Assembly: GCA_035041965.1 (NCBI GenBank)
Contig: JAPYMA010002258.1
Location: 42,451-106,450, forward strand
Length of the DNA: 64,000 nucleotides
Reading direction: 5' to 3'
DNA from: Anisakis pegreffii
Taxonomy: Eukaryota > Nematoda > Chromadorea > Rhabditida > Anisakidae
In this document: positions 26,601-42,793 of the stretch, one piece after another
Numbering within the stretch: position 1 is the first letter of the stretch
Layout of the letters: every line of letters starts with the position of its first letter
Notes under the pieces: model-generated
Seen by the model: the letters and a program-made list of their open reading frames with translations, nothing else
Told to the model about the DNA's origin: nothing
Databases searched by the model: none
Position numbers and translations under genes: made by a program

Positions 26601-27937
26601 CGATGGTGATTAGCATACGGAAGCTATGCGAAGTTGATCATTCAACTTATTTTGATATCTACGTGTTTGACTGAGATTGCATTCATTCATACACAGAAAT
26701 TGGAATTTGTCAACAGCGATTGTGACGGATGAAGGTGCGCTCGAGTGGGATGTATTGAAGGGGATTAATATATTTTATGCAATGGAGTGTTAAGAAAGAA
26801 ATTTTCACTGATTTTTTTCAAGGCTCGATCAAATTTCTGAGATGCATGAATTCATGAAAAGATATCACAGTTCGTTCATCGCAATGCAGTTCTGTTTGTT
26901 AGTTTACCGCACGATAATCTAGATGTGTTACCAAATTGAAGCTTCTCCTTCAGTCAACATACCACCGTCATTGCTCGTCTCTCTGACATTGACATTTTCA
27001 TACCAGCTGACTGTTCTGACAGCCTCTTGATTGTAACATATAGAACCGGTCCCGATATCTCTTACCATCTTCTAAGATGTCACTCTAGTCCATTCCAATT
27101 AGGCACAAGTCAGTAAAAATTAGAATGTGATGTGAGTTCATCGACAGTTTCTTTTAGCAATATATTTTTTTCTGCATTTGTCTGGCTAAAATTCCTCTTA
27201 AATTTCCAATACCTCTCTGTTTTCATCATTTGAAGCATTGCCATCATTGTTCAAAACTATCACGTTATTACTCCGAGGGGATTTTATTAGCTCTGATTAT
27301 CACCTCACAGTGTCTGAACAACTGATAAGAGAGTTTCTCGAAAGCTTGATTCGACTTTATTCTTAGCAATACAAAATGCTGACGGATTCTCGTCTTTCCA
27401 TCATCCATTCTCTGTTGCTAGTGAATTCTATCAAACGAAGCGTTTTTTAAATGGCAAACAACACATCGACGAGTAACTTCTTTAGAGAAATAGCATCACT
27501 GTTTGCATACAATAATATTTGCTCTCATTATTCCGAGACTCTTCATAAACAGTTGTCTGCACCGTACTTGTGGTGGATGATGGTCATCTGTTTATTTTGC
27601 ATTGATCCAAATACAGTTTCAAATCATTCACATCTCGACATCATCCGTGCTATTCTCGTATTGTTGATGGGACGGACATTCATCAATAATTGCGTTGATG
27701 ATTAGTTTCTCACTTGTAACACAGTTATCATTTGATGTTGCTATAAGTTTCGTATGTTGATTCACACAGCGTTATGGATTACACTGAACCGTGACCAATT
27801 GTGCTGAAAATTGCTCGCATTCAATACTCTGAATAGAAGCGCTTACGAATAACGCCATTCAATGTTTTGCTTGTGATAAATATGAAATTGATTGAAGGCG
27901 GTAAACAGCAGCACATCTCCGCTTGCAAAGGGTTACG
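14626..27937. other. 13-kb stretch with no recognised gene
   Basis: It lies between the divergent starts of the EB-module gene (minus) and the carboxylase gene (plus), so it could hold both promoters. Open frames are short and mostly lack ATG starts. Two ATG-initiated frames are a 104-codon minus-strand one (20005-20319) and an 84-codon plus-strand one (27451-27705). Neither resembles anything I know. The only chain of possible exons with matching splice phase is at 21902-23362, listed separately. A T-tract lies near 18149-18160. Confidence 0.5.
21902..23362 (-). CDS. Tentative minus-strand gene fragment, unknown product
   Basis: Four segments join in phase: about 23308-23362 (donor GTAAGC), 22862-23026 (acceptor ATTCGCAG, donor GTATAT), 22672-22742 (acceptor TTTCAATCCAG, donor GTACCG) and 21902-22010 (acceptor TTACTTTCAG, ending at a stop). 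The reading contains RIFAPEMLL, ESAYFPEYV, LYKMYPQQGTVV, LLESLPAMRYIAERSYAS and a basic Ser/Arg tail. I recognise no family. No start codon or upstream exon was found. Neighbouring frames also look partly protein-like, so this may be chance. Consistent phases and two good acceptors are the only support. Confidence 0.25.
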
Positions 27938-32597
<4,660 letters not shown>

Positions 32598-33679
32598 GAC
32601 GATCGATCAGCTTGATCGCCGCACTTCGTTCATCTCATTCGTTCGATGTCAAATCTCTTCTATTTTATTACTTCCATCTTTCATTGGTCTCCTTCATTAC
32701 TAATTCCTCAATCGTACCCTATCATTAGCTCTTCCAACCACGTTCATCAACAACGACCCCCCCCCCATCCCCCCATTTCCGATAATTTCCAATCTCTTTT
32801 AATCCCCTTCTCACCACCATTTCCCCCGTACCACAATGTTTGCAAGTGACATTGCTTGTCGCTGTCTCACTCAAGATGCGTTAGCAAAACGTTGTCACAT
32901 AGAACTTATAGGGTTTGTTTATAATTTTCAGTCAGTCTGCTATTATTTTGTGTTGTCGCAGATCGATGATTGTCAAGTTGTGCCAAATGTAGACAACAAA
33001 TAAATGCTCCAAAAAAGTCTTCCAATTGCATCTGACCAGTGCACTTAACATCGAACTCTGTTGTTTATCGAATTTTGTTTACGGTTAATCAGTCTGCCTC
33101 TGTTATTCGAACTTGTTTTTGGTAAAGCATGTTCTCCGCACACTTATAGACAATGTTGTCGTTGTAAAAACATGTCTCGATAAATTTCTTTAATAATGTC
33201 CTAGAGCAATAATCACAAAATATCGTACAACAACATCACTTCTCTATCTACACACAACATTCGATTGTGAGTCAGACTTTATTTGAATGACTCGAACAAT
33301 CAAATATGAGATTCGAAATTTTTTGCAACAGTTCAGCTTATAACTGAGTGTTAGACAAGCTGGGTTAACATTAGAAAAAGATGGAGACTGAATTCATCGG
33401 TTATTCGAACTGAATAATGCATGGTTATCAGTGGCTCATTCCTGGTAATGAAGTGAGCGTCGTTGGGAGCAGCAGAAGAAAATATTTCTGCGCCATGTAA
33501 AATGGAAATCAAGCATGTCTGAGATTAGGAATCGCATAGAAATGCTCAGAAAATCAATTGATTACCGGTGATTTAGCTTAGACGCTTTTTTGCTCGCACT
33601 TAGTTAACGTCAACAATGGCTTGCAACACAATAATAATATTAAATGACTGAACGGTGCTGAAAACATCGGATTAATATG
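32598..33679. other. Shared 3' region of two convergent genes
   Basis: A plus-strand AATAAA at 32999-33004 lies about 400 bases past the carboxylase stop. A minus-strand AATAAA (plus TTTATT at 33278-33283) lies about 400 bases past the stop of the next gene. The two transcripts would therefore end within about 280 bases of each other without overlapping. A run of C residues sits at about 32758-32776. No other feature is seen. Confidence 0.55.
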
Positions 33680-36600
33680 TCAGTGTACAAGAGCAAAAGG
33701 ATTCATAGATCTTGATGGTGGAGGCTGATTAAAATTAAGAGGTTGTTGCCGTAATGATGGGAATAGCTGAGATTGCTGTAGTGGTGGCCAAGTTGGTTGT
33801 TGCAGTTGTGGACGTAACATGTCATAATTCAGCAGATTCTGGTTGAACTGAGGAAATAATGGGGATAAAGGAGGTGTGATCGTATGGAATAATTGTGGTG
33901 ATTGAAATAAATTCGGGAACAAAGCTTGAGATGATTGGAACTGCTGGGTTGGCAGTTGAAACAACTGAGGTGATCGCAGATTTGGACTTATGATTCCGGG
34001 CGACTGTTGTTGCTGTATTCGGTTTGGTCGGATATTCTGAGGTCTGTCGCGTAACTGCGGTTGCTGAGGTTGGGACGGCCAGAACCGCTGCTTTATGAAC
34101 TGAGGTTGCAGTTGTGGCGACGGATTGGCCCGTGAAGACGAACGAGGCTGTTGAGGTGTGACAGTATTTTGTTGGTTCATAATTTGTGGCTGTATCGTGG
34201 CAGTTTCATTCACTTGAGTCTGTGAAGAAAGATTGGAATCTGCAATATCCAGGTAATTGAACTAGGAAAGTTACTGTCAAGTCGTTACGGTTCTCATCAA
34301 GAAGTGTCTAACCATAACGTTTTCCGTGATGGAACTGTATCTGAATTTAGCGATGCTGTGCAAAACCTTGAACGAAACTTTTGTTATTCTTTCTTTCGGT
34401 GAGATTTTGAGCGATTGTTTTCGATACGCATAATTTCATGCTTACCAGAATCATTCTGAACTGACGTTTTTGATGCGAAAGCTTGACGCATTTTGGACGA
34501 CGAACTGAAGAACGAGTGTTTGGTTATTTGCTGAAATACTTGATTTTGTTATTTGGAGAGGATTTTTTAAGGAAAAAAATTTAGTAAATCTTTTTATCAG
34601 CATCAGTATTGGTTTTTTCTGGTGCTTCAGAGGCATGGAACATACTGACTTCAGTGAGCATTCGATCGACCACAAAACCATTAATTTATTGAATCTTTTG
34701 CGTTGCTTTGAAATACCTGGTCAACTTTTTTCAATCGTTTCTCATATTCTGGTGTGTCTTCATAGAGCGGTTTTAGTTTGCGTTCTTGATCAATCGAGTC
34801 AATGGAAACTGCATTTGTTTGAATCTTCGGCATCAAATTTAATCCTTCCGATGGATTCTGCAATCATGAATTAATTGCTTTCTGATGCAATCAGTATAAG
34901 AATCCAGCGCCGACTGCCCACAACATGGGTAAATCGAAATAATTCGTTTGAAAGCCACCAATAATTTTTTACTCAGATGCTCGAAACTATGCTTATTCCG
35001 AGCTGCCGCCATAGAGCTAATACTGTAATGTCCCGAATTACAGTTAATGAGGTTCTCACTTCGGATCATTTCATTCATTGAAACGATCATCGTGACTTGA
35101 AGCCTCGTAATTTCAAGGAACATTTCTTTGAGACGCAAATGCAACTGGCTGCTGACATTTATGGCTTATGCCATTTGGCAAATATACGAATCTCACACAA
35201 AAAATATTTGCTGGAATACCATCTCGGTGTCCAACGAAGCTAGTTTGTGACTAAAAAATTAAGACTCAAATTAATTATTTTGCTCTGACAACTCTGTACG
35301 ATAGTTCAAATTGTCTTGCAAATACCCTGAAGACTATAATGTATTCACCTTGGGATCTTGTTCAAATTCATGCCGATTTTCAGTGTCTTCTTTCTTCTTG
35401 AATTCACCCACGAACTCATTAGTTCCCATCATGACTTTTGCCGATGCATCAACTGAAGGAAGAAAATTGTGCTGCTGAATGACTTCTACATAAGAATGCA
35501 TTGATTAGTGTTCAGCTTTATAAGTCTATTTTGAACTAAGTCGTGTCGACGTGTTTCACATTGTTTTAGTTTGAAAATTCGAATGAAATCATGAAAGGAA
35601 TGTGGGTCACCTTCGTTGTTTTCTTGCGTGAATGGAGGTAAACAAGTGAATCGTCGCATAGTGACCGCGTAGAAAATGCTGCAATAAAAAAGTCGTAAAC
35701 AGACATGCTCTGGATAAACGGTAAACGGATATGCGATGTGATCACGTATCATAATTCATATAAAACTATCGTCTTTATCAGAGAATGACATTCGATTAAA
35801 CCGAATAGAAACCAATGTAATGAAACAGTTACTAATTTAATTGTTTTAAAACAACGCGAATTGCAGATCGTATTGCAGTGGTAATGTGCTCAGTAAAATG
35901 TGCCATCAGTGAGAACGCATTCCTGGTTTGTTCTATTTTTAGATAACGAAATCATGTTATTACATATGAAGTGATTTCGCATTACGCATATTGAAATGAA
36001 GGCATTCCAACAAAACAATGTCAAAAGATTCCGCACGTATTCAAAAACAACTAACACCTCAACGTTCCTCTGGTTACGAAAATTCTCTCATTACAGTCAT
36101 TTTATAGCATTTCTATGCAAGTATCTAAGCAAAATCAAAGCTGTTCTCGAAGTTGACGTTGCAATCATGAGAAGAAGCAATCGTCATTGACGCTATCCGA
36201 ACGATTTTATTGCGAAAGATCGTTTCGAAGATATATCAAATGCATCCAACAACGTCATTATTCCAATGATTGTTTTTTCCCTCTTCACCGATTGCTCTCA
36301 TTTACCCACAAACGAAAGTCTGATGGACGTGAACGATGAAGATCTGTTCAACGATAACAATGAACGATATGAATATTTCGTTTTCGCGAGAAAATTCGAG
36401 CTATAATCCATTGAATTGAATTTCGAATCTTGAATTGAATTCTTGCAATTGCTCGTGAAAATCGAGCTGCTATTAAACAAGAGTGGATCCATCTAGAGTA
36501 CCACTTTATCAGCCATTGTATCCACAATCTGTCATAACAATGCCGTTTAACTTCTCAAGAACACACGTCATTTGTCTTTCGCTACATCTATTTCAGTATA

Positions 36601-38096
36601 ATAGGTCAAATCACACGTTGATCTCACCTTCCGTTGTTTGCTATGAACGGTTGTATGTTAGCGATGTAATCAAATGCATATTGGCGACCATCCTTCAATA
36701 CCTCACCGCCATTCACAATTTCATTCGAATGAACTTTTGTAACACCTCTTTCAGTAGCCTTCAATGATGCGTTGTATTGACAGCAGCGAAGTGCTAGGCT
36801 GAAAATGGCTTAAAATTACATTTTGATACGCAATAACCTAATGCACCTACAAACGGAATGGACATAGAACGTAGCAGACTGAACTCTACTCAATTACCAA
36901 CGAGAATTTTTAGGATGAGCTATTTCTGGCTCTCGTATGAAAACTGATAGATACTCAGCCATTCATTCTAACCAAAACAAAAACATCAACGGAGTTAGGC
37001 TATAAAGATGGCTGAGCAGAGCCGTACAGTTCTAAAAATATTTAGCAACAAATAATTTATTGAGGCCCTCATCGTCCGCCAAATGAGCAATTGTTTTGCA
37101 ACAGTGATCCATTAATGTGTAAATTTTTATTGAATAGACTTTGTCTTGATCTCAGTTTCAATCGCTGCATTCAGTGGACTTTTGTTGAGTGCAGTATATG
37201 ATTACATAACAGTTGTCCATAACCAAAAAACTTACGGTTCACCGGGTACATCCACAGCCGGTCCAATTCCTCCAACCCATTGATTATCTCCATCACAGGA
37301 GAAACTTGAATATCCTGGTTCACAAACCTGAAACATCAAATTAAGTCAGGAATTAGAGTGAAGGGGAAGAAATGATGTTGACAAGGCTTTTGTGAATTGA
37401 TCATTGAATTTTTTGAGGTTGAACTGCGAGATAACTAATAACAGTGAGATTGATTTAGATCAGTATCCGATGAAGATATATCACTTTAGAATGAATATGA
37501 AACATTCGGATGCGAACCGAAATGTGAGCTACGTCTCTGCCAGCACGATGAATTTGTCGTAAGTGATCAGCATCGCGTTCCCTCAAAAATCCGTCACTTA
37601 TGTTATTGATTCTGAAAGTGTTAAGGTCTCTGTCGCAACGGTGTTGACAAAATTAAATGAGAAATTGCAATAAGATGGTACATTCGAATTGCAGTTGATG
37701 TGAAGAGTATAAAAGCAATAATCTAAAACAGCAACTACCTATAAAACCACGGAAGATCTGTAGCCTCTTTAACGGTGTCTGCCCATCCAAAGCAAGATGG
37801 TCGTGCACATCCAAGAAGAGGCTGTCCACCTGGAAGAACCTAAAGAAAGAAATTTCTGAAAGTTGCTCTTGCAGCCACAAACGACTGAAAACTATTGACT
37901 AATCGTGCTTTTTATGTTTTTCTGCCCAACGTGAATTGCAGCACTGGTTCTTTGATAACTGTTTACATTTGGTATAAAATTGTAAGGTAGATATGTAACG
38001 AACCTTGAAACTAAATGGAACTGTATATTGTCCACAATATGAAGCAAACAGAGGAGCAGCACTAAAGAGCAGAAACCAAATAGGGGTGCACCTCAT
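33680..38096 (-). CDS. Secreted protein with Cys-containing N-terminal half and Gln/Pro-rich tail
   Basis: Exons in transcript order: 38004-38096, 37739-37839, 37533-37611, 37236-37327, 36628-36747, 35611-35678, 35349-35452, 34717-34857, 34446-34530, 33680-34239. Phases agree, giving about 480 residues. The start MRCTPIWFLLFSAAPLFASY is a signal peptide, preceded within 8 bases by TTTCAG, so trans-splicing is likely. The mature part begins CGQYTVPFSF, then LLGCARPSCFGWAD, then a short VCEPGYSSFSCDGDNQW segment. The last 186 codons are dominated by Gln, Pro, Ser, Phe and Leu (QLFQLPTQQFQ, PPLSPLFPQF). This suggests an extracellular, possibly cuticle or matrix, product. I cannot name the family. 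The donor of exon 3 has a second candidate (GTTCGC), and a skipped internal ORF at about 34843-35144 may be an alternative exon. Confidence 0.72.
34843..35144 (-). other. Possible alternative exon of the secreted Gln/Pro-rich gene
   Basis: Inside the intron between exons 7 and 8 there is an open frame of about 100 codons with YPCCGQSALDSYTDC and IHDCR near its end, followed by a stop. It can be entered in phase 0 from the exon at 35349-35452. The acceptor of the next constitutive exon (ATTGCAG) lies within its last codons. It may be an alternative terminal exon, or a cysteine-containing module read in place of the Gln/Pro-rich tail. The acceptor is weak. Confidence 0.3.
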
Positions 38097-40139
38097 TGCA
38101 GATACTGAAACTGAATGGTGACGAGGTGAAAGTGAAATAAATGAACGTTGCGCTCGTTGAACGTTATGATTGAAACAATGTTGCAGATCAGATGTTTCGA
38201 GGTCATCGTACGCATAAAAATGCGTCTGATTGATGGAAGAAAACAATTGAAACAATTATATAGAACGCAAAATTGAAACTGAAATTTAAGACAATCAAAC
38301 AATTGAAACATTTCGTTTTCTTACGATACAATCCATTCAGAAACAATTGTATAGCACTGTTATGTTTCATTGCTTTCTGATGACTTCAAAGTCATTAGAA
38401 GGCCATGAAAGTCATTCTAATTCCTGGATTGATTACGATCCTACGAAGCAATATTTAGTGATAATGCTGAAAAATGATATTTATCATCACAGATTACTTC
38501 AAACTGTCACGAGTGGTTCGACAAATTCGATCGATAAGTCAGCTTTTATTTCCATTTTCACCAATTGAAGAGGCTCTGTGAACATCATTCGGCTAATTTT
38601 TTTGCGGTGAATGCAAGTATGAAACCACAGCGCGAAATTCTTATGATTATGTGCAGATTAACGCAATCATAACAAGAAATCGGCTCAAGAAATATATCTG
38701 TGCCACTGATATCGATATCGAATATCTGTTAACAGAAAAGAGAACGTTCAACGCCCACCACTTGAACAACAATAGATCGTCGAATCGCATATTGTATTTG
38801 TTGATGTTGTTCGGTTTAATGTTAATCTTTTTTCATTATATTTATGCATGGAATGCAACTAAACTGTGCGTGACGTAATGTTTTAAAGGTTCATTTAATG
38901 CTTGACAAAGATTTTATTCATTAGTTTGTCAAATAAAGTGAATTCAAAATGCAGTGAATTCAAAAACAGATATTTGAACCATTTATATACTGAAAAAACA
39001 ATCAAGTGATTAGAAGCAGATAATTGAGTGGAAGTGACAGTTCTTAGGAACAGGATAAAAGTTCTTGCGCGGATAAAATGAAATGGACAGCGTGCATGGA
39101 AAAAGGTCAATCGGATATTTATTTATGAACACGCGAAAATGAAACATCACTTGGTATCACAACACAGAAAAAATGAAGGCAACGGGTTTAGGAAATTTAT
39201 GGTTGAAAGGAAATCAGTGATAAGGAGACCAATCTGAGCGAAGACCAGATGATGACGCAGAAGTGTGATAGTGACATTACGGAGCACTTCAAATATATGC
39301 GCCGCTATGAGTGAGGTCACGCCGTGCAATTTATCCGTAAACGATAAAGGGGAAGGATCGAAGGATTATTCACTGAAACATAAATGCTTTATGAAATAGA
39401 AAACGATCACAAAAACGATTGCAATTAAATTTCAAATAGAAATTTCCACGAAACTTCGTCTCAACGACAAAATTTGATTTGCCTTCTTCGGGTCACGAAT
39501 ATCATTCAACAAATTGCGCAAAAGATGTTGCAAAATCGGAGATGATAACAATGCAGCAGATCCAATCACACTGATAGCAGTTTTTTAAATGCAAAAAAAG
39601 TAGAAGCAGTTTTGTGATGATGAAAGTATATTTCGTCATTATCATTAGTTCCATATCGCATAGACTGGTCATCTAAATGAAGTATGAACTATATGAATAT
39701 TCAGGAAATGAAAAGTGAATGCCGGCAATCGTGGTTCATTTTCGAAGCTAAACTGACTTATCATATTTACACGAGAATGTTTCTAAATCCTTCAAAATGT
39801 TTACGTTTTGTTCCTATCGAATTTACAAGTGGAATCTCATTTGATTTGAGCAGTGGGAAGTGATGTCATTTTAATTTGTAGATTGTTTTGCGTACGGTTC
39901 GGTTTTGTGATCGTTTAACAGATTTATTATTCGGTTCATTTTGAACATGGCAGATAATTCGTACGTTGCATACTTCTTGACATTCTAAATTGACTTGCGT
40001 CAACTTCTTCAAATTGCCACATGCTTCCCAAAGCTCACACTGTTGACGATAAATTTTGACAACGGAAAAGAAGAATCTTGCAATAATTCGTTGACCATGA
40101 CCTCTAGCGACAGCGCGGATAGAACATACGTCGAGATAA
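38097..40139. other. Intergenic region between divergent genes
   Basis: It separates the starts of the secreted Gln/Pro-rich gene (minus) and the Ulp1-like protease gene (plus), and presumably holds both promoters. The longest frames (for example 38651-38878 and 38347-38568, plus) have no recognisable content or splice support. No RNA gene was seen. Confidence 0.5.
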
Positions 40140-42793
40140 ATGTCACGAAAAAACAGTTTATCTTTCAGAGCTGTTCAATTCGACAGTGAGAGCGCGAAAA
40201 GCGAGAATGAGAGTGAATCAAGCGAATTGAAAACTTCGAAAATGAGTGATGAAAGTGCTGATGATTTGGGATTGGAGAGTGAAACGTTTTCAATAACAAC
40301 AACAACGACAACACGAAGTTTTGATTCAGTGCTCGAATCTCTAACAAATCTTCGACTGAATGCCGGCAAAGAGGCGGTTTATGGTGACGTTGACTCGAGC
40401 TCATCTTGTAGCGATGAACTCCCAGCTTCATCTCCACAAAAGCTTGCTAGCATTACCGACTCACACGATGAACATCAGGATGAGAGTGAAGATAGCAAGT
40501 TCAAGAACCGTTACGTGAGCATATTTTTGCGTTCCTTTCATCTGTTAGATCAGTTCTGAAGGCATTTTCAAACAACATTCAAAATGCGAATTTCACCACT
40601 ACACTAATATTTCGCGTCAAACTTCAATTTTCTCATTCCATTTATTCAGTTGTTACTTTACACTGATGTTAACCTACATCAACTGGGAACAGGTAGATAG
40701 TAAATGCACCTATAAGAATCCTCAGCAATGGGCTTCAATCGACGCTTCACACGTCCTGGAGAGTTCCCCCGAAATGAACTTATGAAATGCTCACTGAAAA
40801 CCAGAATGTATAATCCCAATTCATAATCGCCCTTCCATGTTCAGTGATGCCAGTTTCAAAGGTCTAGCTCCTTCAATTCCCAATGTTTAAACAATTTCCT
40901 TTTCTATGCCAATTTGCATAGGTTCGAATGGGTGAACTATTAACTGATGATCTCATAAATGCATATTGCGACCGTCTGCAAGAAGCAGTAAATAGAGAAG
41001 TTGACGGAATGCTTGCAATGCAGTATATTATGGTATGTGTATTCTTCGGTTGAAACTCAGCCAATTATACCAATTTTGATTTTAAAAAATCAAAAAATTC
41101 ATGTTGAATCGCATCGGATACCCACAGTCAGCAACTGGCAGGGGCAAATAACGCCATAAGCAGATTTCACGGAACACTGACAGCCGTGCGAGTTCCTCAG
41201 AGCGATATGTCATGCAACTCTGCGGTCCAGTTTGATCGCAAGTTTTTGGTTTGAACAAAGTGAAACTGAAACTTCGAATTTTATCTCTGATAATAGCATA
41301 TCGTATCACTTCAATCAAATTTTATCGTAAACTGATCTTCTTCTGTTACGAACCTCGAGACGGAACGTTCGAAATGAGAGAGTGCTTTGTGACGTATGCT
41401 TGCATAAGGAATTATTTAGCTTGAACCGCGATTGGTAAAAACGTTGATTCGAGGCAATAAACCAATCTGTCAAGTAATCTATGACATTGAACGTGCACAT
41501 TATGTAGTTGTTTATCGCGCCCATCAGCGAACAGCACCCGTGATTGTGTTCGATTCGATAATACCTGATCAAGATGCAATACACCAAACGGTTTGCAACT
41601 ATTTCACAAGATCATCTTCATTCAAGGATGTGGTGTTGGTGTCGTAGTAATGAACGCCTTCTCTTCTCACTTGCTAGCGATAAGTTAGACGATTGAATGG
41701 TGTTCGACGAAACGAGCATCAACTGAAACAGTTTCTTGAATTTTTTATCATAGTCGATTATTATTGTGGGTATCGTGATCGATTTTCATGGAACACTCGC
41801 AATTTCCATCGAGACCTATCTCAGATATTGTTCAACGACAAGCGTTTGGTCAGACAAAATATGTTACTGGACTAAAATTTACTGAAAATGATTTGGGATA
41901 TTATAGTTGAACGAAAGTGTACGAAGGCAGATAGCTGTACTGTTTCGACATCTCTATGACAAGAACGAACCGATAGAAATTGCTATTGAGACTGGATTGA
42001 GCCCTCAGCAAGACTCTTGGTCATGTGGACTCCGAGCAATCGCCCATGTGACCCATATCGTACTTGGAATAGATCCCGTTCGGTACGATTTCATTGAAAC
42101 TTCTTTCAATCAAGCACACAAAATTTCAGTGATTGTCTTATTTTGTTGCATGACGCTTCGGCGCTAATAAGTGTCTATCTTTGAATTAAAATATTTTCTC
42201 ATAGAAAATGAACTAAACGGGAAATTACTATTATTCTTACACGTCACCCAAATTCACGTAATCGGTCACACAGTTATACGAAATGACCGATGCGAAAACC
42301 AGTTCAAATAAGCGAAATGAGCCAAGATTTGGGATGCACAAATCTACAAATCTCAGCTCAATTTGATCTGCATTTGGCATTCCTTTGTGAGAACCGTTAC
42401 CTATCACGGAAAACATTTCAGATATGAATATGATTTGGAATTAGTGCGTGAATTTTTTTCGAAAATTTTAGACAGCTCGAAATCGAATCGACAGGAATTT
42501 ATGAACGCTCCACTCGGAAAGTAAGTTGAATCAATTCTGCATCAAATACTAATCATCTATGAACCACCGAGAACGTCCACCGAATTGCAAATAATTGTGA
42601 GATGATTTGTTTGAGGCTTAGAGAAAATGCAAATTCAAATCTTATAATGGCGAAGATAACTCGAAGTGCTGAACTGGTGGAGGAAGAATTTGATGCAATC
42701 GGCTGTGAAATGCCAGTTGCTAGCTATGTATCAACTCTCGATCTTACGCAGTCCGAATCTTCCGGCAGTGAAAACGCGGTACACATCGTTTAG
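40140..42793 (+). CDS. Ulp1/SENP-like cysteine protease (C48 family)
   Basis: Exons: 40140-40514, 40922-41032, 41420 to about 41629, 41907-42082, 42422-42520, 42622-42793; about 380 residues. Residues 1-125 are acidic and Ser-rich (SESAKSENESESSE, HDEHQDESEDS), probably disordered. The peptidase domain starts at GELLTDDLINAYCDRL, the typical Ulp1 entry helix. It carries the His in IERAHYVVVYR, the Asp in IVFDSI, and the oxyanion Gln and nucleophile Cys in QQDSWSCGLRAIAH, so the catalytic set appears complete. Known relatives cleave SUMO or related modifiers in nucleus or cytoplasm. The substrate here is unknown. Exon 4 must end at CG/GTACGA to join in phase to YEYDLELVREFF. The donor of exon 3 is uncertain within a few codons, and a further 5' exon is possible. 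AATAAA follows at 43227-43232. Confidence 0.8.

Noticed and set aside
32758..32776. C-rich tract as a possible structural element
   Set aside because: A single short homopolymer-like run downstream of a gene with no partner motif; most likely simple sequence.
35486..35752. 88-codon minus frame in the secreted Gln/Pro-rich gene
   Set aside because: Only the 68-base exon at 35611-35678 within it joins in phase; the rest is intron.
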